The position numbers and the translations under genes are program-made. A DNA stretch of 64,000 nt from NCBI GenBank assembly GCA_964016875.1, contig OZ024736.1, forward strand, positions 43,618,707 to 43,682,706. Direction: 5' to 3'. Every line of letters starts with the position of its first letter. The stretch's first letter is position 1. The notes below the pieces were generated by a model. It was given only the letters and a program-made list of their open reading frames with translations, was not told the DNA's origin and did no database searches. Below, in pieces: positions 35,871-46,700 of the stretch. This DNA comes from Fallopia convolvulus (taxonomy: Eukaryota; Streptophyta; Magnoliopsida; Caryophyllales; Polygonaceae).

Positions 35871-36909
35871 CTGTCTGCACATGATCTTAGATGGTTCCTC
35901 CGCTTTGGCGTCACCTGTTGATGCTGATCCTGGCTGACTGTTGAAGGGAGACAAACTTCCAACAGTTGGCTTCTACTCTGACTTCCCCGGAGTAATTTTT
36001 CCATTTAAAATAAAATATATGGGTATCTAATTATTATTTTTAGCTTTTGGTTTCTTTCTACAGGACGACGGAAAAATGGGCCTTATTAGCATATGTACAG
36101 AGCCTATTATAGAGCTTCTATTTGTTTGTGGGTAGAAATGGCCAAATGTTTAATTGGTAGTTAAAACTTAAAGGTACCTGCTTGGACAATTTGAGGACTC
36201 TGTTACCATTTTTTTAGTTTTGAAAACTGAAAATGTCCCGTTGACCATTTAAAGGTCGTTTATTAATATTCTAGGACTCCATTAAGGACCCAATTGCTGT
36301 TGGTGCCTTGTCGAAGGTCAACTTGATTTTACCAAACAATTCATACCAAACGTTCCCTAGTATATACAGAGATATATGCTAAACTGGTAAAAAAACAACT
36401 TCGCCAAAGTGTGAGGGACGGTGAGTTTGCAAATTACACCATAGTGTTTGTGCAAGCCATTTTTTGCCGTTTCAGAAGTTCATTGATTAAAATGAAGGAT
36501 CAAATTCTATTGAAGTTGGCAAAAAAATTCTATGGGTATAGTAGGAACAATAAGAATTTAAGGATTTAGATTAGATTTTTCAGTTTTTTATCAACATATT
36601 ATTTTTTTTTTAAACTTAGGGTTACCAATTTACTGTAGGATTTTATAACTCTGCTCATAAGGTTTCTAATCAACTCCATGAGAATAAGATCGGGCAAATT
36701 AGGAGAACTTTGGCAGGGTGCATGAGGAGTTGTTTGGTTGTCTACTTTTTAGCTTTACCTTGGGTCAAAAGCAAACACATCACGATTAGCTCATTATAGA
36801 CTCATAAGGGCTTCAAGTTCCTTCCTTTTAATATACGCTCCTACGAAAAATACCTTTTCAGGCTCGTCGTTTCCTACAAGAACCTCCTGTAATTGATTGA
36901 CTGACTTGT
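35871..36909. other. Intergenic, 3' flank of ARIADNE
   Basis: Contains the ARIADNE 3' end (to about 36130). No gene recognised up to the minisatellite. Confidence 0.5.
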
Positions 36910-37258
36910 CTCGCGACTCAGTCCTGATCTCTCTCAGATCATCACGTTTCTAATCTTGATCGTGCCAAGTTTTTGACTCGGTCCTAATCTCGTTCATATA
37001 ATCACGTTTATAATCTTGATCGTGCCAAGTTTGTGACTCAGTCCTGATCTCGCTCATATAATCACGTTTATAATCTTGATCGTGCTAAGTTTGTGACTCA
37101 GTCCTGATCTCGCTCATATAATCACGTTTATAATCTTGATCGTGCCAAGTTTGTGACTCAGTCCTGATCTCGGCCATATCATCACGTTTCTAATCTTGAT
37201 CGTGCCAAGTTTGTGACTCGATCTCGCTCAGATTATCACGTTTCTAATCTTGATCATG
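36910..37258. repeat. 60-bp minisatellite, about 5.8 copies
   Basis: A 60-base unit (CGTGCCAAGTTTGTGACTCA, then GTCCTGATCTCGCTCATATA, then ATCACGTTTATAATCTTGAT) repeats head-to-tail. Central copies differ by one or two bases, and outer copies are more diverged. The last copy lacks about 9 bases. The period is so exact that units line up from 36961 to 37200. Confidence 0.95.
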
Positions 37259-37388
37259 CGGTCATGCCAGGTTTATCAAGACAAGAGAGATACTTTCTTT
37301 GCATATAATAAATACATAGAAGAGCATAATAAATTATATCTATAAAAAACAAAGCTCATTGCTAGTCAAGGATATTAAAGATAAAATG

Positions 37389-38507
37389 TCAAAAAGGTAT
37401 ATAAATAAGCATATAATAATAACTTATATAATTAGAAAACCGAAAATTATACAAATAACTTTTAGATCGATGTTCATAATTAAGATCCTTCCAATTCCTG
37501 ATCACAATACTCAGGGTTCCGCCGTTGTTCAGCTTCACATTCCTCAAGGATCTTAGGAAATCTTTGCTAATAATGCATTTAAGAGATAAGTGCTCAAGAG
37601 AATTGCAGTGTTGCAAGAATAAGAGGATACCCAGAAACAGTAGAAAAAGTGAAGCTCTTCAGTTGGAGATCGACCTCAGACTATACGACAGAGAAGATCA
37701 TCAGTACCCGAAACACTAATCTTAGTGTTTGTAGATATTCCCCGTCAAATCCAATCGACTTGAGATTCTTACTGGCCTTTGTAAGCAATACTCCACTGCA
37801 TTCGGGTCACATTACGACCCCCTATAAGCCCAATCTCCTCCAAATTGGGGCAATTCTTGGAAACCAAAATCAAAACATCATTGGATACGGCTCCTTTGAA
37901 ATGGATCCTCCTTAGACTCTTAAGCCCCGACACCGAGTTTCTATGATCAGCACTATTTTCCCTGTGATTAGAATCATAATTGAAGCCCGTGTAATCTTCA
38001 TGATTTATAAAACTCAATTCTAACTCCTCCAAATTGGGGGAAAAAATACGCAACATTCTCCAAATCATGAGGCAGTAAATAGGGGCGTGAACTCATCTTA
38101 AACGACTTCAACCCATTCCGCATAGGGGCTGTAAACTTCTCAAAGCCTTGGACGGGCAAATCTTTGTGATTGGATAAGTCTAGGGTTTCGAGATGGATTT
38201 TGAAATCGGCGATTTGGTGTAGAATTGGAACTGGGTTATCGGAGAATTCGGACAAGGAGATGTGCTTGAGGTTCGGGAATCGGTCGAAAAGGGATGCAAG
38301 GAATTTAGGGGTGGAATTTAAGATTTTTAGGGTTTGTTTATGGTGATTTGTGATTGAGAGGAAGGTTTTGGAGACCAGAGAGAGGTGTTCGAGGTGGCGG
38401 TCATGATCGAGATTGGAAATGATTTGATCTAAGATGTCATCTGGTAAGTCAACTAAGGTTAAACTCGTAGACGCCATTGATGAGCCAAGCAAAGGTAATA
38501 AGCACAT
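37389..38507 (-). pseudogene. Broken F-box/LRR gene
   Basis: Minus strand; start Met probably at 38477 (MASTSLTLVDLPDDILDQ). An F-box (LPDDILDQIISNL... LSLVSKTFLSI) and the first repeats are clear. Frame is lost at a G5A6 run (38036-38046 on the plus strand): PHDLENVAYFFP breaks off and PNLEELELSF continues one base over. It is lost again near 37800, where reading moves into SGVLLTKASKNLKSIG. A third change comes before CNSLEHLSL near 37600, after which similarity to the neighbour ends about half-way through the protein. Same family as the intact gene at 38757, placed head-to-head 280 bp away. Three lesions plus truncation argue against a single sequencing error. Confidence 0.82.
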
Positions 38508-38756
38508 TTTTTTTAGTGATTTGGTAGAGGAGATAAAAAGGCCAAAACTAGGTTAGATTTTTTTTTGAACGTAAAATTAATTCATCAAATAAAAGTTATA
38601 TAGAATTTAACATTAAAAATAAAAAATCATATCAATAAATAAAAAAACTCAGCTATAATTCACACCAGATTTTTTCACTTGATAGACAAGGAAAAACCCT
38701 AATACTAATAGATTGAGTTTTATAGTTTTGTAACTTGACAGCTTCGTGGTTCATCA

Positions 38757-40406
38757 ATGGCACCTACTAGGAAGAGGAAAAGCTCAGTTCACATCCCAAA
38801 CGAAATATGGGATCAAATCATCTCTAAACTCGGCCATGAACGCCACCTCGAACCTCTATCTCTCGTCTCCAGATTATTCCTGTCAATCACAAATCGCCAT
38901 AAGCAAACCCTAAACCTCTTAAACTCAACCTCTTACGACCCACTTTTCCGGAGATTCCCAAACCTCAAACACATCTCCTTCTCCGAATTCCCCCACGACC
39001 CACTTCCAATTCTACAAGAATTTGCCGATTTGAACCACCATCTCGAAACCCTAAATCTATCCGGTCGCAAATGCAACTTCCCGTTCGAAGAACTCAGGAA
39101 GTTGCAATACTCCTCAATACTCATGGCTCTAAAGGCGTTCAAGATGAGGTTCTCCATTGTGGGCGACGATATTCTAAAGATGATCGTGGAGTTCTTCCCC
39201 AATTTGGAAGAGTTGGATTTGAGCTATAGCTATCATGAGTCTTGTGATTTAACTCTAAACGGAGTTTCCATGTTGGTGTCGAACCTCAAGTGTCTGAGGA
39301 AGATCAATTTGAGCGGCTGTTATGGCTTATTTGATGAGCATATGATTTTGCTCTCGAAGAATTGTGTCAATTTGGAGGAGATTGTGGTGAAAAAATGCAT
39401 CAATGTGAGCGAATCCGGGATAAGCTATGTTTTGCAAGAATGCAAGAAATTGAAAGCGATTCGTTTAGGAGGGGATGTTGGGATAACTTATGGTAATCTA
39501 CATTGTACGCATTGGACTCGGACATTATCGGAGATTGATTTTTCACTTATGGGTGTATCGAACGATTTGCTGACTTGTATGGGAGAGGCAAATTTCCCAT
39601 TGAAGAAGGTTACTCTATCTCATTGTGAAGGGTTCACTTATGATGGTCTTAGGAAATTCTTGAAAACCTACAACGGTCTTGATCACTTGTCTCTTGTAGC
39701 TGTAAAATTCCTTGGGGACTCATCGATTCGCGCCCTTGCAAAATGCCTCAAACAGTTGAGCTATGTGAGTTTCAACCGCTGTTTTCAGCTTTCGGATTCG
39801 ACGTTGTTCACCTTGATGAAGGAATGCCCCTTGCTAGATACTCTTAAGATGGAGGGTACTAACCTTGCTGGTCTTGCCGTGAATGTGGACTATGCATTCA
39901 GCCATAAGATAATTAAAACCCTCAATTTGTCGAATAACAAAATGAGCGATGATCTTCTTGAGAAGATTGTTGCGGTTTGTCCTAATTTGGAGTCGCTAGA
40001 TTTGAGTTTCTGTGGTTCTTTATCATGCAAAGGTGTTGGGATAATAATGAGGGAGTGCCGTTTCTTAAGGCATTTGTATATCCTTGGTTGTTCAGGGGTC
40101 AAGAATCTAAGTCTTGATATAAAAACCCATAAACTGGAGTTGTTGGGAGCGGTGAGATCGGGTATTGATGATGAGAGTCTTAAGTGCTTAGCCGAGAAGT
40201 GTTCGAATCTCAGGTCTCTTGATTTGAGCTATTGCACAAGCTGTACACCCCGGGGGATTTTACAAGTGGCTGATAAGTTCACCAAATTGAAGAAGATAAC
40301 ATTGTTCGGTATGGATGCGGAATCCCTGAATTGGATGGTCGAGACCAGACCATCTATGAAGAAAATCATCGATGTTAGGTTATTTTCAAGTAATTATTTA
40401 CTTTGA
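38757..40406 (+). CDS. F-box/LRR protein
   Basis: Intronless frame of 549 codons. Residues about 13-46 are an F-box (IPNEIWDQIISKLGH... LSLVSRLFLSI), which binds SKP1 in SCF ubiquitin ligases. The rest is a run of leucine-rich repeats of the cysteine-containing type (NLEELDLSY, LRKINLSGCYGLFD, NLEEIVVKKC, LSYVSFNRCFQLSD, NLESLDLSFCGSLSC, NLRSLDLSYCTSCT), giving a curved substrate-binding surface. The target cannot be inferred. The start MAPTRKRKSS is the first Met of the open frame. Divergent with the broken paralogue on the minus strand; the shared 280-bp spacer presumably acts for both. Confidence 0.9.
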   Translation: MAPTRKRKSSVHIPNEIWDQIISKLGHERHLEPLSLVSRLFLSITNRHKQTLNLLNSTSYDPLFRRFPNLKHISFSEFPHDPLPILQEFADLNHHLETLNLSGRKCNFPFEELRKLQYSSILMALKAFKMRFSIVGDDILKMIVEFFPNLEELDLSYSYHESCDLTLNGVSMLVSNLKCLRKINLSGCYGLFDEHMILLSKNCVNLEEIVVKKCINVSESGISYVLQECKKLKAIRLGGDVGITYGNLHCTHWTRTLSEIDFSLMGVSNDLLTCMGEANFPLKKVTLSHCEGFTYDGLRKFLKTYNGLDHLSLVAVKFLGDSSIRALAKCLKQLSYVSFNRCFQLSDSTLFTLMKECPLLDTLKMEGTNLAGLAVNVDYAFSHKIIKTLNLSNNKMSDDLLEKIVAVCPNLESLDLSFCGSLSCKGVGIIMRECRFLRHLYILGCSGVKNLSLDIKTHKLELLGAVRSGIDDESLKCLAEKCSNLRSLDLSYCTSCTPRGILQVADKFTKLKKITLFGMDAESLNWMVETRPSMKKIIDVRLFSSNYLL

Positions 40407-40589
40407 CTATCATCGATCTAAAGCTTCATTTTTTTTTAGAAATTGGGAAATCTTAATTGTTTGTTTGTTAGTTTGGGTGGGTGGGTGGATTTCAATGTTC
40501 TTGTAGTAGAACCCTAGTAGTAATAGAGGGTTTGAAATGATGCCCCTAAAAATGGGAACAAATTACCATAACCAAATCCTAAAAATTTA

Positions 40590-40700
40590 TCATGGAGTCT
40601 AATCCTAACTTCCTCTCAAGTCTCAACCCTTTTGCCAGATTCCCAAACCTCAAACAATCTCCTTTCTCTGAATTCTTGATTTATAAAGAATTGGGTATCT
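40590..40700 (+). pseudogene. Short fragment of the F-box/LRR family
   Basis: About 180 bases after the stop of the intact gene, plus-strand reading gives ARFPNLKQSPFSEF, matching FRRFPNLKHISFSEF of the intact protein, with the nucleotide match AGATTCCCAAACCTCAAACA. Nothing more of the domain survives. A third, fragmentary member of this local cluster. Confidence 0.7.
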
Positions 40701-41454
40701 TTTGCCACGCCATGGAAAAGTTACTATAGAACAACAAGGCAAGAACATTAAGTTTGCGTCGATATGGTAAGCTAAAGAATGAGAAGATGTGTAAAGACTA
40801 AAGAGTAGTGCAATTAAGTTGTGTCCTGTCCATCATCTAAATTTGAGCAGTAAATAAGGTGTTGCTGGCATTCCGGGGTGGTTATAAATATGTTGAATTG
40901 CTATTGCTGTTAATTTATGTAACTAGTTGAATATACTGTTACTTCCTCAGAAAAAGGCTTACTACGATGGGATAGTAAGCCTTTTTCTGGCCTCAATTTT
41001 AATGTATTGAGGGGGTTATTTCCCCTGAAGCCTGTTCTCCCCTGTCTCGGTCTTTTGTGGGAATTCAACGCCTATATGTCATATGTGACGGTGCCACACA
41101 GCACAATCTCGATCCGTACGTACAAATATGAACACCAGCCTGCCTAAAATTCAACTTCACATATACGGTACATGCATATTTGGACCAAAATTCTTGATGT
41201 ATATATTTTCAAAACCAAAATCTTCCAGAAAGAATAGACTTCTCATATCATATATGTTTAATATAATAAACAGAATAGATCAAATATAACTCTCCACAAT
41301 ATTTACGTTTCGATCTTGTGATCTTTCAACCGAATTCCAAGACCAAGTATATTAATAATCATCCACTATAGACTATTCAAGACTCCTTATAAATAATTGT
41401 TCTCCGTAAATGAACCAGATTTTGAGATCTTGATAATCTCCCCCATCAACTCTC
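40701..41454. other. Spacer upstream of the ELO-like gene
   Basis: AT-rich; contains the hairpin at 40948 and the promoter of the ELO-like gene, with CTTATAAATAA at about 41386 as a TATA-like motif 65 bases before the start codon. No other gene. Confidence 0.5.
40948..40990. repeat. Perfect 17-bp stem, 8-base loop hairpin
   Basis: CAGAAAAAGGCTTACTA and TAGTAAGCCTTTTTCTG are exact reverse complements separated by CGATGGGA. AT-rich DNA surrounds it. It could be a transposon footprint or a 3'-end structure; there is no other evidence for function. Confidence 0.8.
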
Positions 41455-42387
41455 ATGAAAATGCAGTTGCAAAAGCTCAATTATTTGCTATCGGAGCATC
41501 CGAGGATAGTCGGGTTCAGGTGGAGCCCGACCCAGACATGGTTCTCCACATGGTTCTTCCTAGTCTCCTTCGTGGCCTCTTACGTGGCACTCTCCGCCTT
41601 CCTCCACGTCACCCTCTCCTTCCTATTCCGCTACCTCCGACGCCCCCACGGCATCCCCCTGGGCCCCCTCCCGGCGCTCCACAGCCTCCTCATGTCCGCC
41701 GCCTCCGCCACCATCTTCGCCGGCACCCTCCTCTCCTCCGCCGCCGAGATCCGCGACACGCGCTGGCTGTGGCACCACGCGCACCTCAACACCCCGCTCC
41801 AGTGGCTCCTCTGCTTCCCGCTTGGCACGCGCCCCTCCGGGCGCGTCTTCTTCTGGTCGTACGCGTTCTACCTGACGCGCTTCCTCCACGTGGCGCGCAC
41901 GCTCTTCCGCGCCCTCCGGAACCGCAGGGTGACGGCCTTCCACGTGTTCAGCAACGCGTGCGGGATCTGCGTGGCGTTCCTGTGGATCGAGTTCTCGCAG
42001 TCGTTCCAGGTGCTGGCCATCCTCCTCACAACGTCGTTCCAGGCGGCGGCGTACGTGTGCAGGCTCCTGGCGGAGGCCGGGAACAGGCGCGTGGGGTCCA
42101 CGCTCGTGGTGAGGTGCCAGCTGGCGATGGTGGGGGCGTACGTGGCGTGCCACGTGGGGGTGCTGGTGATGCACTACAAGAAGGGAGGGTGTAGCGGGGT
42201 GGGGCCCGCCTGGGCGTTTAACGCCGTGTGGAGCGGGGTGGTGGTCGTGTCCTACGTGGACTTCTTCGTCAACGTGCGCCTCAGGAAGAGGACGTGGCAG
42301 GTTGACGAGGACTTTTCGGCCCATTACTTGTATTCCCCTCGTCTTACCATTAGCCCTAGTTTTCAAGCTGCCAAGAAGGAAATTTGA
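41455..42387 (+). CDS. ELO-like membrane protein (fatty-acid elongase family, histidine box missing)
   Basis: Intronless gene of 310 residues with about seven hydrophobic segments. The start (HPRIVGFRW), the central LNTPLQWLLCFPLG and FFWSYAFYLTRFLHVARTLF, and the SQSFQVLAILLT block fit the plant 'elongation of fatty acids protein 3-like' group (GNS1/SUR4, ELO). The catalytic HxxHH box expected after the TRF-helix reads HVFSN at residues 163-167. From memory, the HOS3-like plant ELO proteins also lack it, so this may be a subfamily trait; enzymatic condensing activity is doubtful. The coding part from about 41540 is strikingly GC-rich with G or C at nearly all third positions, unlike every neighbour. 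ATG 41455 is the first Met; 41461 is an alternative. Confidence 0.8.
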   Translation: MKMQLQKLNYLLSEHPRIVGFRWSPTQTWFSTWFFLVSFVASYVALSAFLHVTLSFLFRYLRRPHGIPLGPLPALHSLLMSAASATIFAGTLLSSAAEIRDTRWLWHHAHLNTPLQWLLCFPLGTRPSGRVFFWSYAFYLTRFLHVARTLFRALRNRRVTAFHVFSNACGICVAFLWIEFSQSFQVLAILLTTSFQAAAYVCRLLAEAGNRRVGSTLVVRCQLAMVGAYVACHVGVLVMHYKKGGCSGVGPAWAFNAVWSGVVVVSYVDFFVNVRLRKRTWQVDEDFSAHYLYSPRLTISPSFQAAKKEI

Positions 42388-42731
42388 TTCATTCTAGAGG
42401 TTTGAATTGATACATTTGACAATGACATCGATTAATTGTTATTTTCTTTTTACCACTAGCCCTATCTCTGTAATTTTGTAAATCAATGATATCGATCAAC
42501 TACTGTCATGCACTCATGCATGTCCAAAGCATATGATGTTTTGATTAATTGTTGTTTTCTTTTATTTTCGGAAAATTTTGGAGATGGTACTTGAATATTG
42601 AATTAATTGTTATTAATTTATTGTAATTAAGCCAACAAAAAAAGCTATTTTGTTGTGTATTGACCAGTCCATTCTCTCTTGGAAAGATCGTGATACTAGT
42701 ATATTTTCAGGCTGGGTACCAATATGATGAA

Positions 42732-43030
42732 GTTTATTCCCTCCATCCCATTAAAATTGTTTAAAAGGACAAAAAGTACACAAATTAAGAAAATAAAAGA
42801 GGAGAAAAAGTAATCAATTGGGAGGGGAGATAAATTGTGATAGTGAGATAGATTATAAAGGAGGAGGAAATTGAGAATAATTTTTTATTGGATAAGGTTG
42901 ATAAATGTGAAATTGAATAGGGAGAATATTGTAATAAAAGTTTAATTTTAAAAAAAAAGTTAAAAAAATGATCAAACTTTTTGAAACGCCTAATTAAAAA
43001 AATACTGGATAATTTATGGGAGTTATTTAG
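42732..43030. mobile_element. Stowaway-like MITE (degenerate)
   Basis: The left end is TTCCCTCCATCCCATTAAAATTGT, close to the CTCCCTCCGTCCC terminus of Stowaway (Tc1/mariner) MITEs. The right side has ACTGGATAATTTATGGGAGTTA, a decayed mirror. The body is about 290 bp, AT-rich and non-coding. Confidence 0.6.
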
Positions 43031-43733
43031 TTTTCTAGAACACTTTAATTGGCAGTTATTGACCTCTAGAAGCATAGGCTATTCTCTATCAATTTTGGTC
43101 TATGATGATAAAATATGAAGAATATTGAGATTGCTAATGAAAAATATGTTGGATGGTTCAAATGTCAGAGAATCTAGAAAGTTTTGATTTTTTGAATAAT
43201 GATGAATTCTTCTGCCAAGATTGAACTGATTGATTCTTCGGCCCGTTTCAAGTACATATATTTAATGCTATAAATTTACTGTCAGCTTTGCCCCTAAACA
43301 AATGAAAAGCCTCTGTTTCGGCTTTGAATATTACAATCGGCGAAATTTGAGCAATTTAAAATTAAACACACTTTTTTAACTTATGGCCTTTGGCCTAAGC
43401 TTTGTCCTCCAAACACAACTAAATAAACCATCTACCTTTTTTACCCCTTTGGGGATTTTTTTTTTGTTTCTCCCAGCTTCTCTCCATACAAACATTTGCA
43501 TTTTCTTTCTACATTTTTGAGCTCCATCCAAATGTTCAAAAACATAAAGCAATCCAACCCAACCCGACACCCTTCTTATAACAGTCAAGTTAGGTTGAAT
43601 TTTGAAAGCCTAATCCCCTACAAGCTACATCTACAACAACACCTATTACCTTCTCCTACACATAAACAAGGGGCCCTAGGAAGATTGATTACACACCTGA
43701 TAAGCCTATGTTATAACAGATAATGCTGCTGAT
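43031..43733. other. Intergenic, 3' flank of the metallopeptidase
   Basis: No gene recognised; low-complexity T/A runs and the presumed 3' untranslated region of the leishmanolysin-like gene. Confidence 0.5.
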
Positions 43734-46700
43734 CTATTTACTACTAGGTTGCGAAAACCCGGTTCGAAACCAGTTAAACCGAGTTACCTTGAACTCACCA
43801 ACGCCAGTACATTGGCCTTCGCCTTCGTTCTCACCGCTGAACAGCGTCTGGTCAGAGCAGTCAAGCGATGCTCCACAAGCTAAGTTGTATGACTCACAAG
43901 CTGAATGGCAAACTCGTAATCTGTCGTCTCCATCTTTGTCACACTTCTGGATTGAAATCTGTATAACCCAAAAAAGCCCAGCAGTTTTTTCAGACAAATA
44001 TCATTATATGGGATTTGATAATTCGGACTTTCTAACCTAGGATAACAATCCTTGTTTGAAAACTATCGAACTAAATTCAATATCCTTGACAGTACTAAAT
44101 CTATAATTTATTTTTCAGAGGAAATAAGCCACAATTATCAACAGATTGTTACATGCTAACATGGTTAAGTAGCCAACTTACCCAGCATGCCAAGCGTTTT
44201 GCAGCTGCATCACAATGGCTGCTAGCAAAGATATTAAATAGCTTCCTAGCGCCGCCTGGGAAGAGTCTATGATAATTAGGCGTGACAACAACCTCTTCAA
44301 GCTGCTGAAGGATACTGGGTTCCGATGGAGCACAATGCTGCCCTGATAAATCACTCTCTAGCACGTCTTTGCAAACCGATAGACTAGAGAGCAATCTTGA
44401 ACTATTTTGACATGTGTAGCCTGCATAATCTGAGCACCGAAACTCACAGATGCCATTATTACAGACCCCTCCATGAAGGCTACATTGCTCGTCACAAACA
44501 GCTGCATTGTTGAAGTATAATATGTGTCAGGGAGAGCAAAAAGGTCGGTCTCATTGTCAAAACCATATGATTTGGGTCCATTTCGATTACATCACATAAT
44601 GCATTATTTTGTATTATAATGCATTATGCGATGTAATCCAAACGCACTCTTAATCTCGTTGTTATAAATGTTTCATTTATTCACGTACCAGTGGAACAGT
44701 CAATGCCAGTGAACCCGTTCTTGCATTCACAAAGCCCATCTTCAAGGCATTTTCCATTTCCACTGCAATTGCTTGGACAGCTACCTGCTAATGAAATGTC
44801 ATTATAAGCCAGAAAGGAAGATTTTACAGTTCATAAACTGAATAAAGTGGAGGACTCACGTTTACTGCAATCATGACCCTCGAAACCCAGAGAGCAGTAA
44901 CATTTTCCGTTCATGCAATCACCATTATAACTGCAAGAATTTGGACACTGTCCGGGAATGGGAAGCATCGGTGCATTACACAATTCATGGTAAGCTGGGC
45001 AAATCAATTCACCTACAAAATGCAACATAAAAGCTTTGGAGCGCTTTCTAATATTTATGAACTCTTAACAGTCATGTAAATGTTGGCAAACCTACCATTG
45101 AAGTCAGGAAACTGAACCGGTCCACCAGCTTCAGGACATGCTTTCCATATACCATCCACCGCCACCTAAAGAATCACCATTAGTAGACAAAACCATATTA
45201 AGGAACTCCCACTCAAGAATGAAACTTTAACTTTAATGATCTTCAAGTAATTTGTTTCTTTTATTACAAACAAATGAACACATACATGTTAATGAGTATT
45301 TAATGCACTCGAGTATTGTTTGGCACCCTTATTTATTTACTAATCCCTCCCTACATGCATTCTTACATATTTATTTCAATAATGGTCTTAATAAAGCTAG
45401 TTAAACAAGAAAGGCAATAATAAGTTATGCATTAAGAAAGAGCATCTTTGCAAGAGCTCAATTTATATACCTCCAGTGTGTTATTTACACATCTGTGCTC
45501 ATAGCAACCATTTCCTTGGGCCATAGAGCCCCTCACAAACCCAGTGCGGACTAATGAAGATGCCATACATCTGGAACAATAAAGAAAGCAAAATCAGTGA
45601 CTTCTATCAAAAAGAAAATCTTATGTTTTGATGTAATTCATCACTACATTGGATGTAGTAATATTCTAAAAATAGAGAAGACTAGAAAGGTTCCTACCTG
45701 GAGCTACTTCCTCGCACTTCTCCCAGCATTCTGTCTGGAGCCCTCGCACAGTTAGCATCTGTGCATGATCCATCAGAGTACGCTACAAAATAAGCGCAAT
45801 AATCTGCCAATGATGACTGCCCACCTGTGTATAAAACTAGATCTTTAACTGAGTGTTTAGTAAGTCAAACCATTCAACAAAAGTTGCATATCTGACATTC
45901 TATAACATCTACAAAACAAGTAGCTGTGCTATATAGAAATGGCAAGAAGAGTGATCCATTAATGATTTACAAACAGACTATGGCCTTGTTTCACTTTCTC
46001 CCCTAAACTTACTTTTCTCCAAAAATTACTTTCAAAAGTTTTGAAATGTGTGCACTTCTCTCTACTATTTATGTAATTCAAGGCAAACAAAAAAACATTT
46101 CACCTCAAAAGTACTTTTTTCCCCACAGCAAGACCAAGAACAAGGCCTTTCTCAAGCCATTGCAAAAATAATTGGATCCAAATCATCAGGAATCACGTTA
46201 CGAACATTAGATTCTTTCCTTGTTATTATAAGTTCACATGACCAGTAACGAGCTTGTTATAACCAGATAGAATAGTGAATGGAATGATACCCAACCTTTA
46301 TTAGCTTGTGGAAAGTAACGAGCCCACTGAGGAAGGTCAGCACTATAGCTTACAACTGGACAGTAACCCTCAGCCTCTCTGTTATATGTACAACCTGATA
46401 CTTGTGAATTATTGCAATGGTAGGCCCCCTTCCATTGGTTACAAGGCAAGGTAACAAAATCAGTCCCTTGATTGTAGCCCCAGTCAAGACGCTCAGCCAT
46501 ACTATAATTAGCCTTATACCATCCACTATCCTCTAATAAACCTAGAGTCATTGCCGAAACAACTGATCTTGTGTCTACAGAACCTGTCATGATTTCATTC
46601 ATTAAAAGCCTTTTTTCCCAATGGGACCCTGCATAAAAATCAAGTCAATCCATTAAAAAAATTACAGCTAACTGCCTACTATTCTTATTTTATTGCCCCT

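Noticed and set aside
36910..37258. Regular repeats considered as a CRISPR array
   Set aside because: Units are contiguous 60-bp tandem copies without unique spacers, in a plant genome; it is a minisatellite.
41397..42366. Long overlapping open frames in the ELO-like region (265 codons plus strand from 41397; 247 codons minus strand from 42366)
   Set aside because: They are Pro/His/Arg-rich or Glu/Arg-rich shadows of a GC-rich gene; only the 41455 frame gives membrane helices and family similarity.
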